Below, in pieces: positions 31,711 to 43,246 of a stretch of 64,000 bases of DNA. The first letter of the stretch is position 1; every line of letters starts with the position of its first letter. The DNA is from Piscicola geometra (taxonomy: Eukaryota; Annelida; Clitellata; Hirudinida; Piscicolidae). The translations under genes and the position numbers were made by a program. Where the stretch lies: contig OX030967.1 in the NCBI GenBank assembly GCA_943735955.1, positions 995,767-1,059,766 of the forward strand, in the 5' to 3' direction. The notes under the pieces were generated by a model. It was given only the letters and a program-made list of their open reading frames with translations, was not told where the DNA came from and ran no database searches.

Positions 31711-31869
31711 ATTAAAAACTATCTTTTGAAAAAGCAAGTCGGCGTAGAGAGTGGCCCGTTGGCAAAGGCAAGCTCTAGTTTCATGATAAAGGAACTGATG
31801 AGGTGCAGAATGAGGAATGACAACGGCTTCCAAAAGGGAATGGTGGTGGGAGTTGTGGTCAGGGTGTGA
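31711..31869 (+). CDS. SAM-dependent methyltransferase gene, last exon
   Basis: Acceptor ATCTTTGCAG|ATTAAA, phase 0, ending at TGA 31867-31869. It encodes IKNYLLKKQVGVES and a C-terminal end GMVVGVVVRV, a final beta strand typical for the fold. The five-exon model totals 957 nt (318 aa plus stop). An AATAAA follows near 31886 and another at 32010. Confidence 0.8.
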   Translation: MKNYLLKKQVGVESGPLAKASSSFMIKELMRCRMRNDNGFQKGMVVGVVVRV

Positions 31870-32217
31870 ACTATTCAGGCATTCGAAAATAAAAAAGTGT
31901 AGAAAAAAGAAGATGCATAAGATAATTTTTTTTAATGTAATATTTTCAACGTTTGAGGGTGGCATGATAAAATATATAAAAATAAGTCATACTTTTAACT
32001 ATTGTAGACAATAAATTTGGTGGTAGAGAATTTTTTGAATATTGCTTAAAGTATTTTTGGCGGTTTGATTTTTACATTGTTTTTTTAGTGTCAAGTTTTT
32101 TGTTGAATTTGTTTTAAAGACTTGGTACTCCATTTCATCTGCATAATATTGAGCTTGTATATTACGCGATGATTTCGCGACGTTACTATTTGTATCAAGA
32201 GGTCAGTAAATGTTATA
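31870..32217. other. 3' flank of the methyltransferase gene
   Basis: AT-rich, no frames; contains two AATAAA hexamers that could serve 3'-end formation. No other feature seen. Confidence 0.45.
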
Positions 32218-32885
32218 GGGGGAGGTTGCACAAGATGGAACGATTTTTACACCTAGCCTCACAGCTCAATTGCATAACCAATAACGTAACTTAAAGTGTA
32301 TCCAGCCATTATATTATTCTTTGTCTAACTATAACAACTTTAACATAGAAAATAAAGAAAAATTTCATCTTGAGCAATTGGGTTCCCAAGATAGAACGCT
32401 TAGTTGGCTAAGATGAAGACATAAAACTGAAATTTAAACGTTTTAATTATTATAAGACTACCTTAATTATCTAAAGAAATACTTTTTTCGCTCACCCAAT
32501 ACTAATAATTTTTAAAAAAATCTTTATTTCTTCTGGAATATGTAGTTTTTCAGTTCCTTCTCAAAAGCGTCATCAAACTTCTTTTGAAAACGTTCTAAAA
32601 GTATTTTTAGAAAAACCATTTTAAAATTAAATTCTGCAGAACAATGTTGCTTTTAAATAACATAAGTTAAACTCGATTTAACCAGAGAAATGTCTTTATT
32701 TCGCACTTCACTTATCTTCAATTAAATTAAATTATAGTGGTCTTGAAGCCCGTCCGGATTTACGCCACTATAATCTTACTCTTCGTTATATTTTCTTGTA
32801 TTGTATTCAACTAATCCCGTGCAAACCTTTACTCTACAGTCTATTGAAACTAATGAGACGAAAGTTTCAAATATGAGATTTAGCG
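32218..32885. mobile_element. Second copy of the TA-flanked CAAGATG element, truncated
   Basis: Starts at TA (32216-32217) with GGGGGAGGTTGCACAAGATG and matches, inverted, 18750-19344: GCCTCACAGCTCAATTGCAT, CTTGAGCAATTGGGTTCCCA and TTTCGCACTTCACTT are shared. A small palindromic insert at about 32732-32775 (ATTATAGTGG ... CCACTATAAT) is absent from the other copy. Its far end was lost where the LINE 3' end begins. Confidence 0.75.
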
Positions 32886-32992
32886 TGACCAGACAAAATG
32901 TCCGTGACATTTTGTCCGTGACATTTTGTCCGTGACATTTTGTCCGTGACATTTTGTCCGTGCTATTTTGTCCAGTGACATTTTGTCCTAGC
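32886..32992. repeat. 14-bp repeat CGTGACATTTTGTC at a LINE 3' end
   Basis: Six units of CGTGACATTTTGTC with one variant (CGTGCTATTTTGTC). It adjoins the C-terminal end of the minus-strand LINE, reading GGACAAAATGTCAC in the LINE sense. Confidence 0.85.
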
Positions 32993-34508
32993 ACCGTTGT
33001 TGGCTGTTGGCTGTTGTTGGCTGCTGTTTGTAGATGGCTGCTGTATTTCTTTTCTGCTGGAGCGCTTTTCACTGGCAAGCCGACGAATCCCTGCTTCCCC
33101 CGCTTCTAGTCCCATGCGCACAGCTTGCCTCCATCTGCTTTTATCTTCAGTAAGCGATTCCCAGGTGCTGACGTCGATCTCTGTAGATTTTAGATCACGC
33201 TTGCAAACCTCCTTGTAGCGAAGGTATGGCCTGCCAGTTGCTCTCTAACCTGAGGCAAGCTCGCCGAATAGCACGTCTTTGGGAAGTCGGCCATCATCCA
33301 TCCGACGTACATGTCCCAACCATCGGAGACGTCTTTGACGAAGAAGAGTAGTCATGCTTGGAATGGCTGCCCTCGCCAACACCTCGTTGTTTGTGACGCG
33401 GTCTCTCCATGAGATTCCGAGCATGCGTTGAAGACACCGCATGTGGAAAGCGCTCGATCTTTTTTCCTGGTATGCGTATAGTGTCCAGGACTCACTGGCG
33501 TAAAGAAGAGTGCTCAGAACACATGCCTTGTACACAGCTGTTTTTGTCCTTATTGTCAGCATCTTGTTGCTTCAAACTCTTGGTGACAGCCTGGCAAAGG
33601 TTGTCGAAGCTATGCCGATTCTCTGGTTCAGTTCTGCAACTAGTGAGAATTCATCAGTGATTGTCTAACCAAGGTAGGTAAACTGGCTGACGAAACATAG
33701 TTGTTGATAGTGATGTGAGGTCGTTCGGTGTGCTGTGCTATCACCTGTGTTTTCTTGAGGCTGATTTGTAGGCTAAACTCATCGCATGCCTTGGAAAACC
33801 TGTCGAGCAGTCTATGCAGTTCTGCTTCAGTGTGGGTAACCAGTGCTGCATCATCCGCAAACAGCATGTCTCTTATCGTCACTTTTCGTATTTTGCTTTT
33901 TGCCTTCAGACGAGCCAGGTTGAAAAGACTGCCGTCTGATCGGGAGTGAAGATATACGCTTCTGTTGATGCTCCAAAGGCACGTTTCAGCATAACAGCGA
34001 AGAAGATGCCGAAGAGAGTGGGAGCGAGAACACAGCCTTGTTTGACGCCACTGCGGATTTCAAAAGCACTTGATGTCGACCCATCATACTGCACAGTGCT
34101 TTTCATATTGTCATGAAACGACTTTATCACGCTCAAGAGCTTTGGTGGGCAGCCAATCTTTGCCAGAATGTTGAAGAGTCCATCCCTACTGACAAGATCA
34201 AACGCTTTGGTCAGGTCTATGAAAGCTAGGAAAAGAGGTTTGTGTTGTTTTCTGCTTTTTTCTTGCAGTTGTCTGAGTGTGAAGATCATATCTATGGTTG
34301 ACCTTTCTGCGCAAAACCCAGCTTGTGATTCTGAATACACCCTATCAGCAAGCTTTTGTAATCTTTTTAGGACTACACGTGCGAACACTTTGCCCACGAC
34401 ACCAAGGAGAGATATTCCTCTATAGTTGTTGCAATCACTTCTCTTGCCCTTGTTCTTGTGTAAAGTGATTATTTTGGCATCTCTCATGTCCTGAGGTACA
34501 GTTCCTTC

Positions 34509-35783
34509 TTACCAGCATTGGCAGAGGAGACTGTGCAGCTGTTCTAGGAGGGCTGTGCTTCCGCATTTGATGACTTCTGGTGGTATGCCATCAGCCCCTG
34601 GAGCTTTCCCTGAAGACAAACTTTCAATAGCCTTCTCTAATTCTGTAACACTGGGCTTTTCCTCTAGTTCCATCATGAGTGGAAGAGTTTCAAATGCGGC
34701 AAAGGCTTCATCACTCACGTGATTCTGCTTGGAATATAGGTCGGTGTAGTGTTCTACCCAGCGGTCCATCTTCTTGCACTTATCGTCTATGATTGCACCA
34801 GTGGCAGACTTGAGTGGGGCTATGGTCTTCATAGTGCGACCTGTGGCTTTTTTAATGCCGTCGTACATGCCTTTGATGTCTCCAGTATCAGATGATTGTT
34901 GAATCTTTTGGCATAGCTGAAGCCAGTAGTCATTAGCGCATTTTCTTGCTAATTTGTGCACTGCACACTTGGAGGATCTGTACGCCTGTAGACTCTTTTG
35001 GCTGGGATGTAGCTTGTACTCCAAATGAGTTCTGCGTGTGAAGGAGTGGGCTTCAAACCAATCGCTTTTTTTGTTCTGCCTCTTTCCAAAGACTTTGGAC
35101 GCAGCCTTGTAAACCTTTTCCCTAATATGGTCCCAACGTTCTTTGGCTGTTCCATCAGGAGGTTTTAGGTGGAACAGTTCCAAGAGATCTTGGTTGAACT
35201 GTGCCACTTTGTCTGTGTGGTTTGTTTTGCTCCCATCGATTCGGGGTTTTTTTTCAGGCTTGGACCGGTGAACTTTCTTAGGCTGAAGTATAAGTTTGCA
35301 ACAGACCAGAGAATGGTCGATATCACAATCAGCGCTGTGATAGGTGCAAGTATGAGGTACACTTTTCAAAGAAGATTGCCGGATGATGATCAGGTCGAGC
35401 TGGTGCCAGTGTTTAGATCGTGGGTGTCTCCACGAAACTTTATGCTGTGGTTTCGTCTGAAAAAAAGTCTTAGTGATGCTGAGATTGTGAAATGAGCACA
35501 TCTCCAAGAGTCGCTGTCCATTTTCATTCATCTTTCCGGCACCAAATTCCCCAAGACATGGGGACCAAGAGTAATGGTCATCACCCACTCTTGCATTAAA
35601 GTCACCCAGCAGTATCAGTTGTTCTTCTTTAGGGATTTTGTTGGGAAGCGAATCTAGCTGGTCAAAGAAGTCATTTTTGGAATTACTCGTTGCATTAAGG
35701 GCATAGGCACTGATGAGGTTGACTGGCCCAGAAGTGATGTGAAGACGGAGTGATAGAAGTATATGAGTGCTGTTGTAATTCAC
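34509..35783 (-). pseudogene. LINE endonuclease and RT N-terminal open frame (424 aa)
   Basis: This is the longest uninterrupted part of the LINE. Residues about 50-65 contain the endonuclease motif LILLGDFNARVGD, and residues about 150-165 contain SADCDIDHSLV (the SDH-like catalytic site). The C-terminal 60 residues lead into RT domain 0 (GKAPGADGIPP). The frame lacks the endonuclease start and the RT catalytic core, which lies in other frames downstream. Confidence 0.8.
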
Positions 35784-35790
35784 GTTAAAT

Positions 35791-36375
35791 AATTTGCTTT
35801 GTTGTAATTAGTATAATAATATTTATTATTATATCTAATCAAATAATTAAAAGTAATAATTTTATCGAAATATTTGCAATTGAAATTTATTTCAGTTTTA
35901 ATAAATGTGGTTTAAATCAGTTTTTTATGATTTCTCACTGCACAGAAGTATGTCACAGTGTGACATTGTCATACTTCCCGCTCATGTTGCGTCTTCGCAA
36001 CATTTTGCCCCATTAAAACTTATGAAATAATTGTTTTCAGTTTTGCTTGAGTTGTTATTATAACCATATCATGCAAGTCTAAATGTAAAAATCATGTTAA
36101 CTTTTTTTCGGGTAGCGGCGGTAAATGGGCTAAATAAAAACCAAAAATTATAATTGATAAAGAATTTATATAGTTTATTAATGATACAAAAAAAACTACA
36201 AACTAAGTTGCATATTATTCTTAGAGTTACGTCATCCTTTTTAAACTAAGGTAAAATGTAAAAAAAAAGTTTGATATGAAATCCTAAACAGTCTATAACT
36301 TTTTTAAAATATTTAGTTTCAACTAAACTTTGATGTGTTCTCAGTTACAAAATAATTTTTCGATCAGTTTGTGAA
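35791..36375. other. No recognised gene
   Basis: AT-rich. The word GTATGTCACAGTGTGACATTGTCATAC at 35947-35973 is a near-palindrome (GTATG...CATAC, GTCACA/TGTGAC). Nothing else stands out. Confidence 0.4.
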
Positions 36376-36570
36376 AATTTTTTCACCATTTCATTTACTG
36401 GAAGAAGTGCAGTAGCTGTTTTGGTAGCAGATATTCTCAAACAAGCTTTGCAAACGACGAGCAGATACAGTCGTCCTAAGATGAATTTTAATAAGCTGAA
36501 GTTTAGAAAATGCTTTTTCTGCATCTTATGAAGTAACTGGCAAAGTCAGGGCAACATCGAGCATATAGTG
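36376..36570 (-). pseudogene. hAT transposase C-terminal fragment
   Basis: The minus strand reads LDVALTLPVTS, a stop, DAEKAFSKLKLIKIHLRTT and VSARRL, then LFENIC: the dimerisation region of a ZMYM1/DUF4371-like hAT transposase. The family differs from hAT-A and is similar in kind to hAT-B. No ends were found. Confidence 0.75.
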
Positions 36571-37148
36571 CAACTCGGGCTGAAGGCTTGTGGCTCAAAA
36601 GAGTTTTTGCAGTTCGATACAGGCAATGAGATCAGACTGATCCGCACGTAAACTTGATATGTTGATGTGATTTTGAGCTGTCTTTACACAGTTTCAGCAT
36701 CCTTTCAATGAAGGTTGGATAACTTTGAAAGCTCGAGAGTTATTTTGTCTATCTGCGTTGTTCTATACACACTGTGTTATGGCTGGAAAAAATGTAAATA
36801 TGAAAAGTGTAAAGATTTAAAAGTGTAGTTAAGGTCTAATGGTGCTCTATTTTTTCTCAGAATTTGTGACATGTTAGTGTTATTTTGGTGGGAACTCTAT
36901 GTTCTGTGTTGATATATGAAATGTTTTGTGAGATAAAGACCCGATGGCCATCCAGAGATAATATCTTTGTCTTATGGCATATTGAAAAATTCATTACCCC
37001 CCCCCCACCAAAAAAACTCATCGATTTTCAAAAAATTGCGAGACCCTTTGAATGGTGGGGGCTTAAGCCCCCCCCCCAGCCCCCCTCTCCTGGTTGCGCT
37101 ACTGTTCACCATATTCTTGGTCTAGTTGCTTAATTTTTGCGAGCAGGT
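36571..37148. other. Unclassified; C-rich element end at about 36990-37110
   Basis: The region 36996-37110 (runs of C, CCACCAAAAAAACTC, GGGGGCTTAAGCCCCC and GGTTGCGCTACTG) looks like a GC-rich transposon terminus like the CCCCC-rich blocks of hAT-B, but I cannot pair it with a second end. Confidence 0.35.
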
Positions 37149-37301
37149 TGGCTCACGGCGGGTGTTTCACGACGTATGTCATCATACATTAGGTATATAA
37201 ACTAGGTGTATGATAGCTCACGGTTGGCTCAACTGGGATTCAAGCTGGTGACCTTTAAGTTGCAGGTCTAACGACTCACCATCTAAGCCAACCCTCTCCC
37301 T
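37149..37301 (-). mobile_element. tRNA-derived SINE, 3' truncated
   Basis: The minus strand has GTTGGCTTAGATGGTGAGTC and GGTCACCAGCTTGAATCCC (A and B boxes), then GCCAACCGTGAGCTATCATA. The palindromic body has a small duplication (ATTAGGTATATAAACTAGGTG). The LINE-like tail is missing. Confidence 0.8.
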
Positions 37302-37982
37302 AATGTGATAATCAAGAATAATTTATGTCAAAGTGCATAAAATTTTTATATGTTTTTGACAAGTGTTACACTTTGAGCCAATAACTCATAAAAACTCATT
37401 TTAAATGATGTTTTGTTTACAGCACACCACGTCGTATATATACAAGCCCATGTAGGAATAAGTGAATTATTTAAAACAGTGATTTTTGCCAGAATGAATT
37501 CAACTCTCAAAATTATATATTATCTGAGTTGTCTGCTAATAGGTTCCTATAAAAACTCAAAATTATTGATTTCATATTTTTCTAATACAATTCAACGATA
37601 ACTTAAATAAGTTCACATTTAGGTATTCCATTTGACAATTCCACACTTCACAGCACTAGCGAAGGTTTCGGTTGCTACCAAACAAGAACAAGAAATAGAA
37701 CTCGATTGTTAGTGAGCTTCAATGTTCTAAAGTTGAATCTTATTAAGTCAAATATTTAAAATTTATTTTAAATAATTTCTGGATTTTAGGGCATCAGCAT
37801 AGCATTTAAAAAGGAGACATAATTTTTTTCCCAGATTTGTGTACAACATTTTCTTGGTCAAATGATAAATTGAAAAGGTGCTTTTTGCATATAAAAATTG
37901 AAGATGGAGAAGATCCGTCTTTCAAGTTTACGAACGGAACTTTTCTCCAGATCTTTCCCCAAAGGTTGAAACAGCTGTTTTG
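37302..37982. other. No recognised gene; upstream of the 38511 gene
   Basis: AT-rich with a minus-strand frame (37806-38018) that contains KVPFVNLKDG and FICKKHLFNLSF; I do not recognise it and it may be chance. No repeat family was identified. Confidence 0.4.
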
Positions 37983-37990
37983 ATATAAGA

Positions 37991-38397
37991 GGTGTCCACA
38001 CGAATTGCCGAAATACAAATTGTCGAATAGCTAGCTAATGTTTATTGCCGAAAGAGAATTTATAAAAGGGTATTGAATTGCCGAAATATATTTAATGATA
38101 TTTAACGATTTATATATCTTTATTTACACATATTTGTATAATAATTCTCAACAATTAACTATTATGTTGCATTTTAAAGTATTTAATTTTGATTTGAAAA
38201 TTACAGATTTTTAAAAATTCAAAACTAATAACACCCAAAAATAGCATTAAAAAGTATTTAATTTGGAGTTGGAAATTACAGATTTTTTTTTATTCGTTAT
38301 AGTTGAAAAAAATACCTTTCGGCAATTCAGGTTTTTTAATATTTCGACTCATTCGGCAATTTACATTTTGGCATTCGCACTTGCACCATATAAGAAC
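37991..38397. mobile_element. Short hAT-type MITE with perfect 8-bp duplication
   Basis: Flanked by ATATAAGA (37983-37990 and 38398-38405). Inverted ends GGTGTCCACACGAATTGCCG and, reversed, GGTGCAAGTGCGAATGCC, with repeated GAATTGCCGAAAT words inside. At 407 bp it is non-coding. It ends 113 bp before the ATG of the gene at 38511. Confidence 0.88.
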
Positions 38398-38510
38398 AGT
38401 AATAAAAAAAATTTAAATCAAGTTTGTTATTGAAATATTTAAAAGTATCAAATAAATAGGATTATTAAAAATTTCAAAGTGGTGACTTATTAGCATCGAC
38501 TTGTTTTCTG

Positions 38511-39298
38511 ATGGGCAAAGATTCTGCAAACAAGGATTTGGACCAGCATATACCTTCGGCATATACTTTGGATGGATTGACTATTACTCAGAGGGATGTT
38601 TATAATCCTGATGATAACACCATTGAACATATTGAAAATCATATCTTCACCAACTCAGGTTAACAATGAATAATTTCTCAGAAGTTTAACTTTTCTAAAT
38701 TCACAATACATTCCATAGCGGAGTCTCAACCGAGTCAGAAGATTACTTTCTGAATGTTTTGAAATTTATGAAGGAAACATTTCTATTGAACCTCAGCAGG
38801 TGATCCGGATATAATTACTTGTAGCAAAGTGTCGTTCGAGATAAATAAAGGAAGGCTAGAGGAAAACTGCACTTTTAGCCTTAATAACAGGCCTAGCGAA
38901 TGCCAGTGAGTGCCTGCTTCTAGCTTTTTTTCACTTTTCATATTTTTCACATGAATTTAATGTCATTCTAAACCAAAGACGTGAGATGTTGTCTGAAGTT
39001 GAAAAAGTAAGGATGTCAGTCATTCATGATGATGCGACAGACACTTACACTGTCGACACCTACACTAGCTTTGATGCTGCTCAGAGCAGTTTTGGTGTTT
39101 TATTGGAATGTGAAAATGAAGACTCATACTTCAACTTCAAGATAGATCCTAAAGTCTGTTCGGGTTAGTTCAAAAGCTTTCGATTTGAGAGATGTCATTT
39201 TTATTTTATTTACAAACCCCTGTTTATTTCAGAAATTCAAGGCGTGGAATGAAGAGTGGACACCTCTATCTGATATTCTCAATGTTGATAAAACTTAA
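38511..39298 (+). CDS. Unrecognised four-exon gene (164 aa)
   Basis: Exons 38511-38658, 38800-38905, 38979-39153 and 39233-39298, all with GT-AG borders and matching phases (148+106+175+66 = 495 nt, 165 codons with stop). The first donor is CTCAG|GTTAAC; the second, CCA|GTGAGT, is strong. The product starts MGKDSANKDLDQH, is acidic, and has no signal peptide or membrane segment: a middle part with CSKVSFEINKGRLEE, then LSEVEKVRMSV, a Thr/Asp-rich stretch (HDDATDTYTVDTY) and a C-terminal KFKAWNEEWTPLSDIL. I do not recognise the family. The last donor is ambiguous: CCTAAA|GTCTGT gives the end above, while TTCGG|GTTAGT would give a shorter C-terminus ending in GVE. Short introns, even codon use and the lack of stops argue for a real gene. 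Confidence 0.65.
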
Positions 39299-39599
39299 AT
39301 TTTCATCTAAAAATTTTCGAATTATGACATTTTTGTTTTTATATATGAAATTATTCAAATAATCCTATCTCATACTGACTTTTCAAAAATCCTTTGTTTC
39401 GGAGTTTCTTTTAAGGGTTTTAATAAACTATTCAAAGTGGCATAATCAAACTTCATATTACGTAATGTATTTTGAATTTGTAGTGGTAGATGTAAGTGGA
39501 ATAAATGGACTACGATTTCAGTGGGTTCTCTTTTCGTCCAGGGGTTCCCTGTTTTTCTACCATTTTTTTCTAATCTTTCTGACTCATTTCTTTGTGTTT
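39299..39599. other. Unclassified, with a minus-strand open stretch
   Basis: The minus-strand frame 39370-39636 carries EPTEIVVHLFHLHLPLQIQ and MKFDYATLNSLLKPLKE. It could be a retroelement or element fragment but I cannot assign it. It overlaps the start of the LINE piece on the other strand. Confidence 0.3.
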
Positions 39600-39955
39600 T
39601 GAAGCCTACCGTACATTTATTTGCTTTATTTATCAACGATCTGCCAGAGAGAGTGAGTTCAAATATATTTATTTACACTGATGATTGTAAAATATATCAA
39701 CAAATTAATGAAATAGATGACCAAACAAGGCTACAAGAAGATATAAACAAAGTAGTGGAATGGAGTGTGCAATGGGACCTGAGACTTCATCCACATAAAT
39801 GTAAACTATTGCAAATATACAGAAATAAAAAGGAAGAAAGAGTTTATTCCATGCAGGATTATGAAGGAAGTCAGGTAGTCTTAGAAAGTATAGAGTATGA
39901 AAAAGACCTTGGTGTAATTATAGACAAGAATTTAAAATTCCATATTCACATACGG
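39600..39955 (+). pseudogene. LINE reverse transcriptase fragment (same family as 2641-3403)
   Basis: LFINDLPERVSSNIF, then YTDD (YADD mutated in the catalytic box), QINEIDDQTRLQED, VEWSVQWDLRLHPHKCKLL and, beyond the other copy's breakpoint, SIEYEKDLGVIIDKNLKFH. Very similar to 3180-3403 base by base. 3' cut by hAT-A near 39955. Confidence 0.85.
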
Positions 39956-40532
39956 ACTGTGTACCCGATCTGACCGGGTACCCACAGGGACTCCCGCGGG
40001 AATAGAAATGAAAATTAATTTCGGGACGGGAAAAGTCGGGAACCGGGAATAGGTTTTCGGGACGGGAACGGAAACGGGAATCAACATTCAAATCGGGAAC
40101 GGGAAAAGACGGGAACGGGAATCAACTTTTAAATCGGGAACGAGAAAAACGGGAATAACAGTTATTGGGAATGAATTCTTTAAAATTTTTCAGCAAACTT
40201 CTAAGTATGGAAATCTTTATCTCATCGATACTCCGTACTTAAAATAAGTATTAAATGCAATAGAAATGTATAACAAAGCCACCATTGCCAATGTCAAAAT
40301 CTCCAATACTACATTTGAAGTTGTTATGTTGAGTACAAATATTAGGAAGATTAGAACAACTGGGTGATGTCAGATGAAATCAAAATGGTCAGTTATATTA
40401 TTTTCATTTTATAAATTAATAATTTGAATTTGAATGATTAATTTCCAAATGATTGCTCAGTTGATCATTTCGACAAAAGAAAAGATGCCCATTGATCTTA
40501 TTCATATGGCAGCATGTCTGTTGCATCCCCAG

Positions 40533-43246
40533 CATGGGCGGCGATCCTGAAGGGGTCCTGGGGTCAAGACATTTTTTTAGTGGGGGAGTCCCCCTTAATA
40601 GGGACCCTCCCACTTTTTTCCCATTTTTGTATTCAAAAATTTCTGTTTGAAAATTAGCATAATCGTCAACCATGGCATAAAAGTAAATGTTTATACAGTA
40701 ATACATTATGAGTATGTGTAGTTATAGTGATAGCTGTCTAAAACAAAAATATTCTTTTCTTACTTAAATACTCCTTCATCTAGTTTTTTTTATCACGATG
40801 GCGTAGGCGGGAATCCTGAGGGGGTTCTGGGGTCCATCTTAACATGGACCCCCTCAGTTTTACAAATACAATAATTTCTCACCTCCTATCTTAATACAAG
40901 CATAATCTTCAACCATAGCATGAAACAGAATGTTATTCATTAATATATTTGTTCAATTTTCGCAGACAGACATTTAGAATGATTTTCAGAAAATATAAGT
41001 TCACTTTGTGCAAGCAGACAGATTTAAATTTTTATTTCAAAAATCATTCATATTTTACTACTTATTTTGCATGGGCGATATTCATAGGGGGATTCTGAAG
41101 TCGACTTCAATATAGACCCTTTCAATTTTTTAGATGAACCAAAGTTAATGAAGTTCAAAAGGCTTCGAACATTAACTAAAGTTGTGTTTAAATCAAACTA
41201 CAAGTTTCATATGACTGCCAAAAAAAATGCTGAGGCTTTTAGCTCATTCTATTGTTAGAAGCACAGCGTGCACTGTTAATGCAGAATCAAGCCAGTTTGG
41301 TGTTGTGGTTGACGGCAAACAAGACTGCAATGGGTTAGAGCAGGAATCGATAGGCATTCGTTTTTTTGATGAAGCTCTGAATGTTAATTAACAGTTTATT
41401 GGTTTATTCAGCCTACCAGATACGATCGGAAAAACATTATCTGCTGTAGTAAAAGATTTTTTGATCAGAATTATGCTACCTAGAAAAAACTAAGAGCTCA
41501 GACTTATGACGGCGCTGCTAATATGAACGTCCAATATAATGGTTGTCAGCAGTGAGCATCCGCTTGCATTGTTTTTCCACTGTTCTGCACACTGTGCAAA
41601 TCTTGTTGCCCAGCACACAGCTGTCGCAAATCCCTTTGTGAGCAATTCACTTCAGTTCGTCCAAGAGTTAGGTGCTTTTTACAATCGTTCAGGGAAGGTC
41701 AAGGAGCAGTTTAGTGATGCTTTAGTGTATCAATAATTGCCTTTCCTGACGAGCCACTGAATAAAAAGTATGGTATAAAACTTCTTTGTCCTACAAGATG
41801 GCTGACCAGAGTATCTACAGTGTCTTCTGTGCTTGAACATTATGAAGTGGTACTTGTTAGCTTGGAATCATTTGCTTCCATTGGTACTGCTGATGAAACA
41901 GCTGAAAGGTTTGAGGCCTTTTTTCAACAGGGCACTACTGCACTGGCCCTCAAGAAGTTGCTTTGGTGTTTTCACTTCTGGAACAGTTAAACAAGTCGTT
42001 GCAATCAGCAAGTGCCAAGGTCAGTGGAATGGTTGCAGCGACTGATTCAGTTGTGCAAGAACTGCGTTGCCTACGATCAGATGAACAGTTTAACGCTATT
42101 TTCAGAGATTTCAACAGTATGGTTTTGGCATTTGATCTTGAGCCGATTGCTGTACCTCGGGTGGGAAAGCCGCCACAAAAGTATTGTGGGCTGGGCCCAG
42201 CTTATGTAGCAACAACACCAGAGAAACATTATCGAGCAGCATATTACACTGTCATAGACATTGCAATCATGCAACTCACAGAAAGGTTCAATCGAGATTC
42301 TCCTGGTTTGCGATCAAACATGCAGCTGGAGACAATGTTGCTAACTGGTGAAGTGAACCCTGATATTTGCAAGCAGTATCGTGAGTTAAATGAACCTGAT
42401 CTTTGTTCACAGTTTACTATGTTTAAAGACCAGAATGAACTTTAGAACAAACGCAAAAAATAATGCAAGCTATGATCACGGAAGTCCGACATTTGTTTCC
42501 TCAGGTTGGAAGATTGGTCATGTACTGCAGAAAGATCTTTTAGTGCTTTGCGGCGTCTTTAGACTTGGTTGCGTGCAACTATGACACAGCCTCGCTTGAA
42601 ATCACTGGCCGTTTGTCATGCACATCAGGATATACTTGACAGTCTGGATTTGAAAAAACTAGCAGAAGAATTTGCCAGTGGGTCAGACATTCGAAGGGGT
42701 CTTTTTGGAAATTTGAGTAAGCGAGCTGTGGGGAGAAGGCAGGAGGACAGGCAAAGAGAAGATTTTATGTTATCTAAATGGCCTACAGTATATATTTAGA
42801 TTCTAAATATACAATGTATACATAAATATACACACAAAAAATCTCCCAATGTATATTTTTTTATAACTTTGGCAAATTTAAATCTATTTGTAATTTTTAA
42901 ACTATTGTACTCAGAAATGAATAGAAAACAAGATGTTATGAAATGTATTTGATGAGTTTATGGCTAGTTGTAATTGAAGTTATATAGAAGACAAATAATA
43001 AAAGGTACTAAAATCACTATTGTTTTTTTTCAAACCGCTCATAGTGGCAATAGAAAAGTATTTTTATTGAGTATCAAATTTTTTTAATGTTTAGTGATAC
43101 AAATATTAATAGTTGATACAAAAATAATTTGCACTTCAGGAACCAATACTAACTAGTATTGCTTTTACTGTATTGGTCGATACCGGTTCTTTGATTCCAA
43201 CCTTGGGGAGGACACCCCCAAGATTTTCCGCAGATCACCGCCCCTG
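40533..43246 (+). mobile_element. hAT-B: 2.7-kb hAT element with perfect 8-bp duplication
   Basis: Flanked by ATCCCCAG (40525-40532 and 43247-43254). Ends CATGGGCGGCGATCC and, inverted, CAGGGGCGGTGATC. It carries a ZMYM1/DUF4371-type hAT transposase in + orientation, broken. The 5' third contains the end sequence repeated twice more in weaker form (GCGTAGGCGGGAATCCTGAG at 40801-40820; CATGGGCGATATTC at 41068-41081). It interrupts hAT-A. Confidence 0.92.
41222..42799 (+). pseudogene. hAT-B transposase (ZMYM1/DUF4371 type), broken
   Basis: In order, over several frames: LLAHSIVRS, then GVVVDGKQDCNGLEQESIG (first catalytic Asp region), FIGLFSLPDTIGKTL, HCSAHCANLVAQH (CxxH motif) near 41580, SGKVKEQF, a long C-terminal part at 41963-42445 including SVVQELRCLRSDEQF, and the end YCRK-, RATMTQPRLKSLAVCHAHQD near 42570 with LDLKKLAEEFA. 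At least five stops or frameshifts occur. This is the class of domesticated-like hAT transposases with long sequence conservation across animals. Confidence 0.88.

Larger units (their letters stand above)
32886..35790 (-). mobile_element. LINE with AP endonuclease and reverse transcriptase, 5' truncated
   Basis: Minus-strand coding runs from about 35783 to 33010. 35783-34509 is open (424 aa): endonuclease parts LLGDFNARVGDD, WRHPRSKHWHQLDLII and CDIDHSLV, then the linker and SSGKAPGADGIPPEVIK. After a stop, 34487-33950 has the RT core: NNYRGISLL, FIDLTKAFDLVSRDGL, SGVKQGCVLAPTLF. 33890-33640 holds FADDAAL. 33562-33010 holds the C-terminal region with TLLYASESWTLY and RRLRWLGHVRRMDDGRLPK. Four or more lesions break the frame. 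The APE type and C-terminal style are those of RTE/Proto2-like or related LINEs; the clade is not certain. Confidence 0.85.

Noticed and set aside
37806..38018. A THAP or similar zinc-binding domain on the minus strand
   Set aside because: Only a loose resemblance (ICKKHLF); spacing of Cys and His does not fit, and the frame runs into the MITE.
38659..38824. An extra exon at 38724-38799 in the unknown gene
   Set aside because: It would need a 25-bp intron; the alternative acceptor at 38799 joins exon 1 to exon 2 in phase with a normal 141-bp intron.
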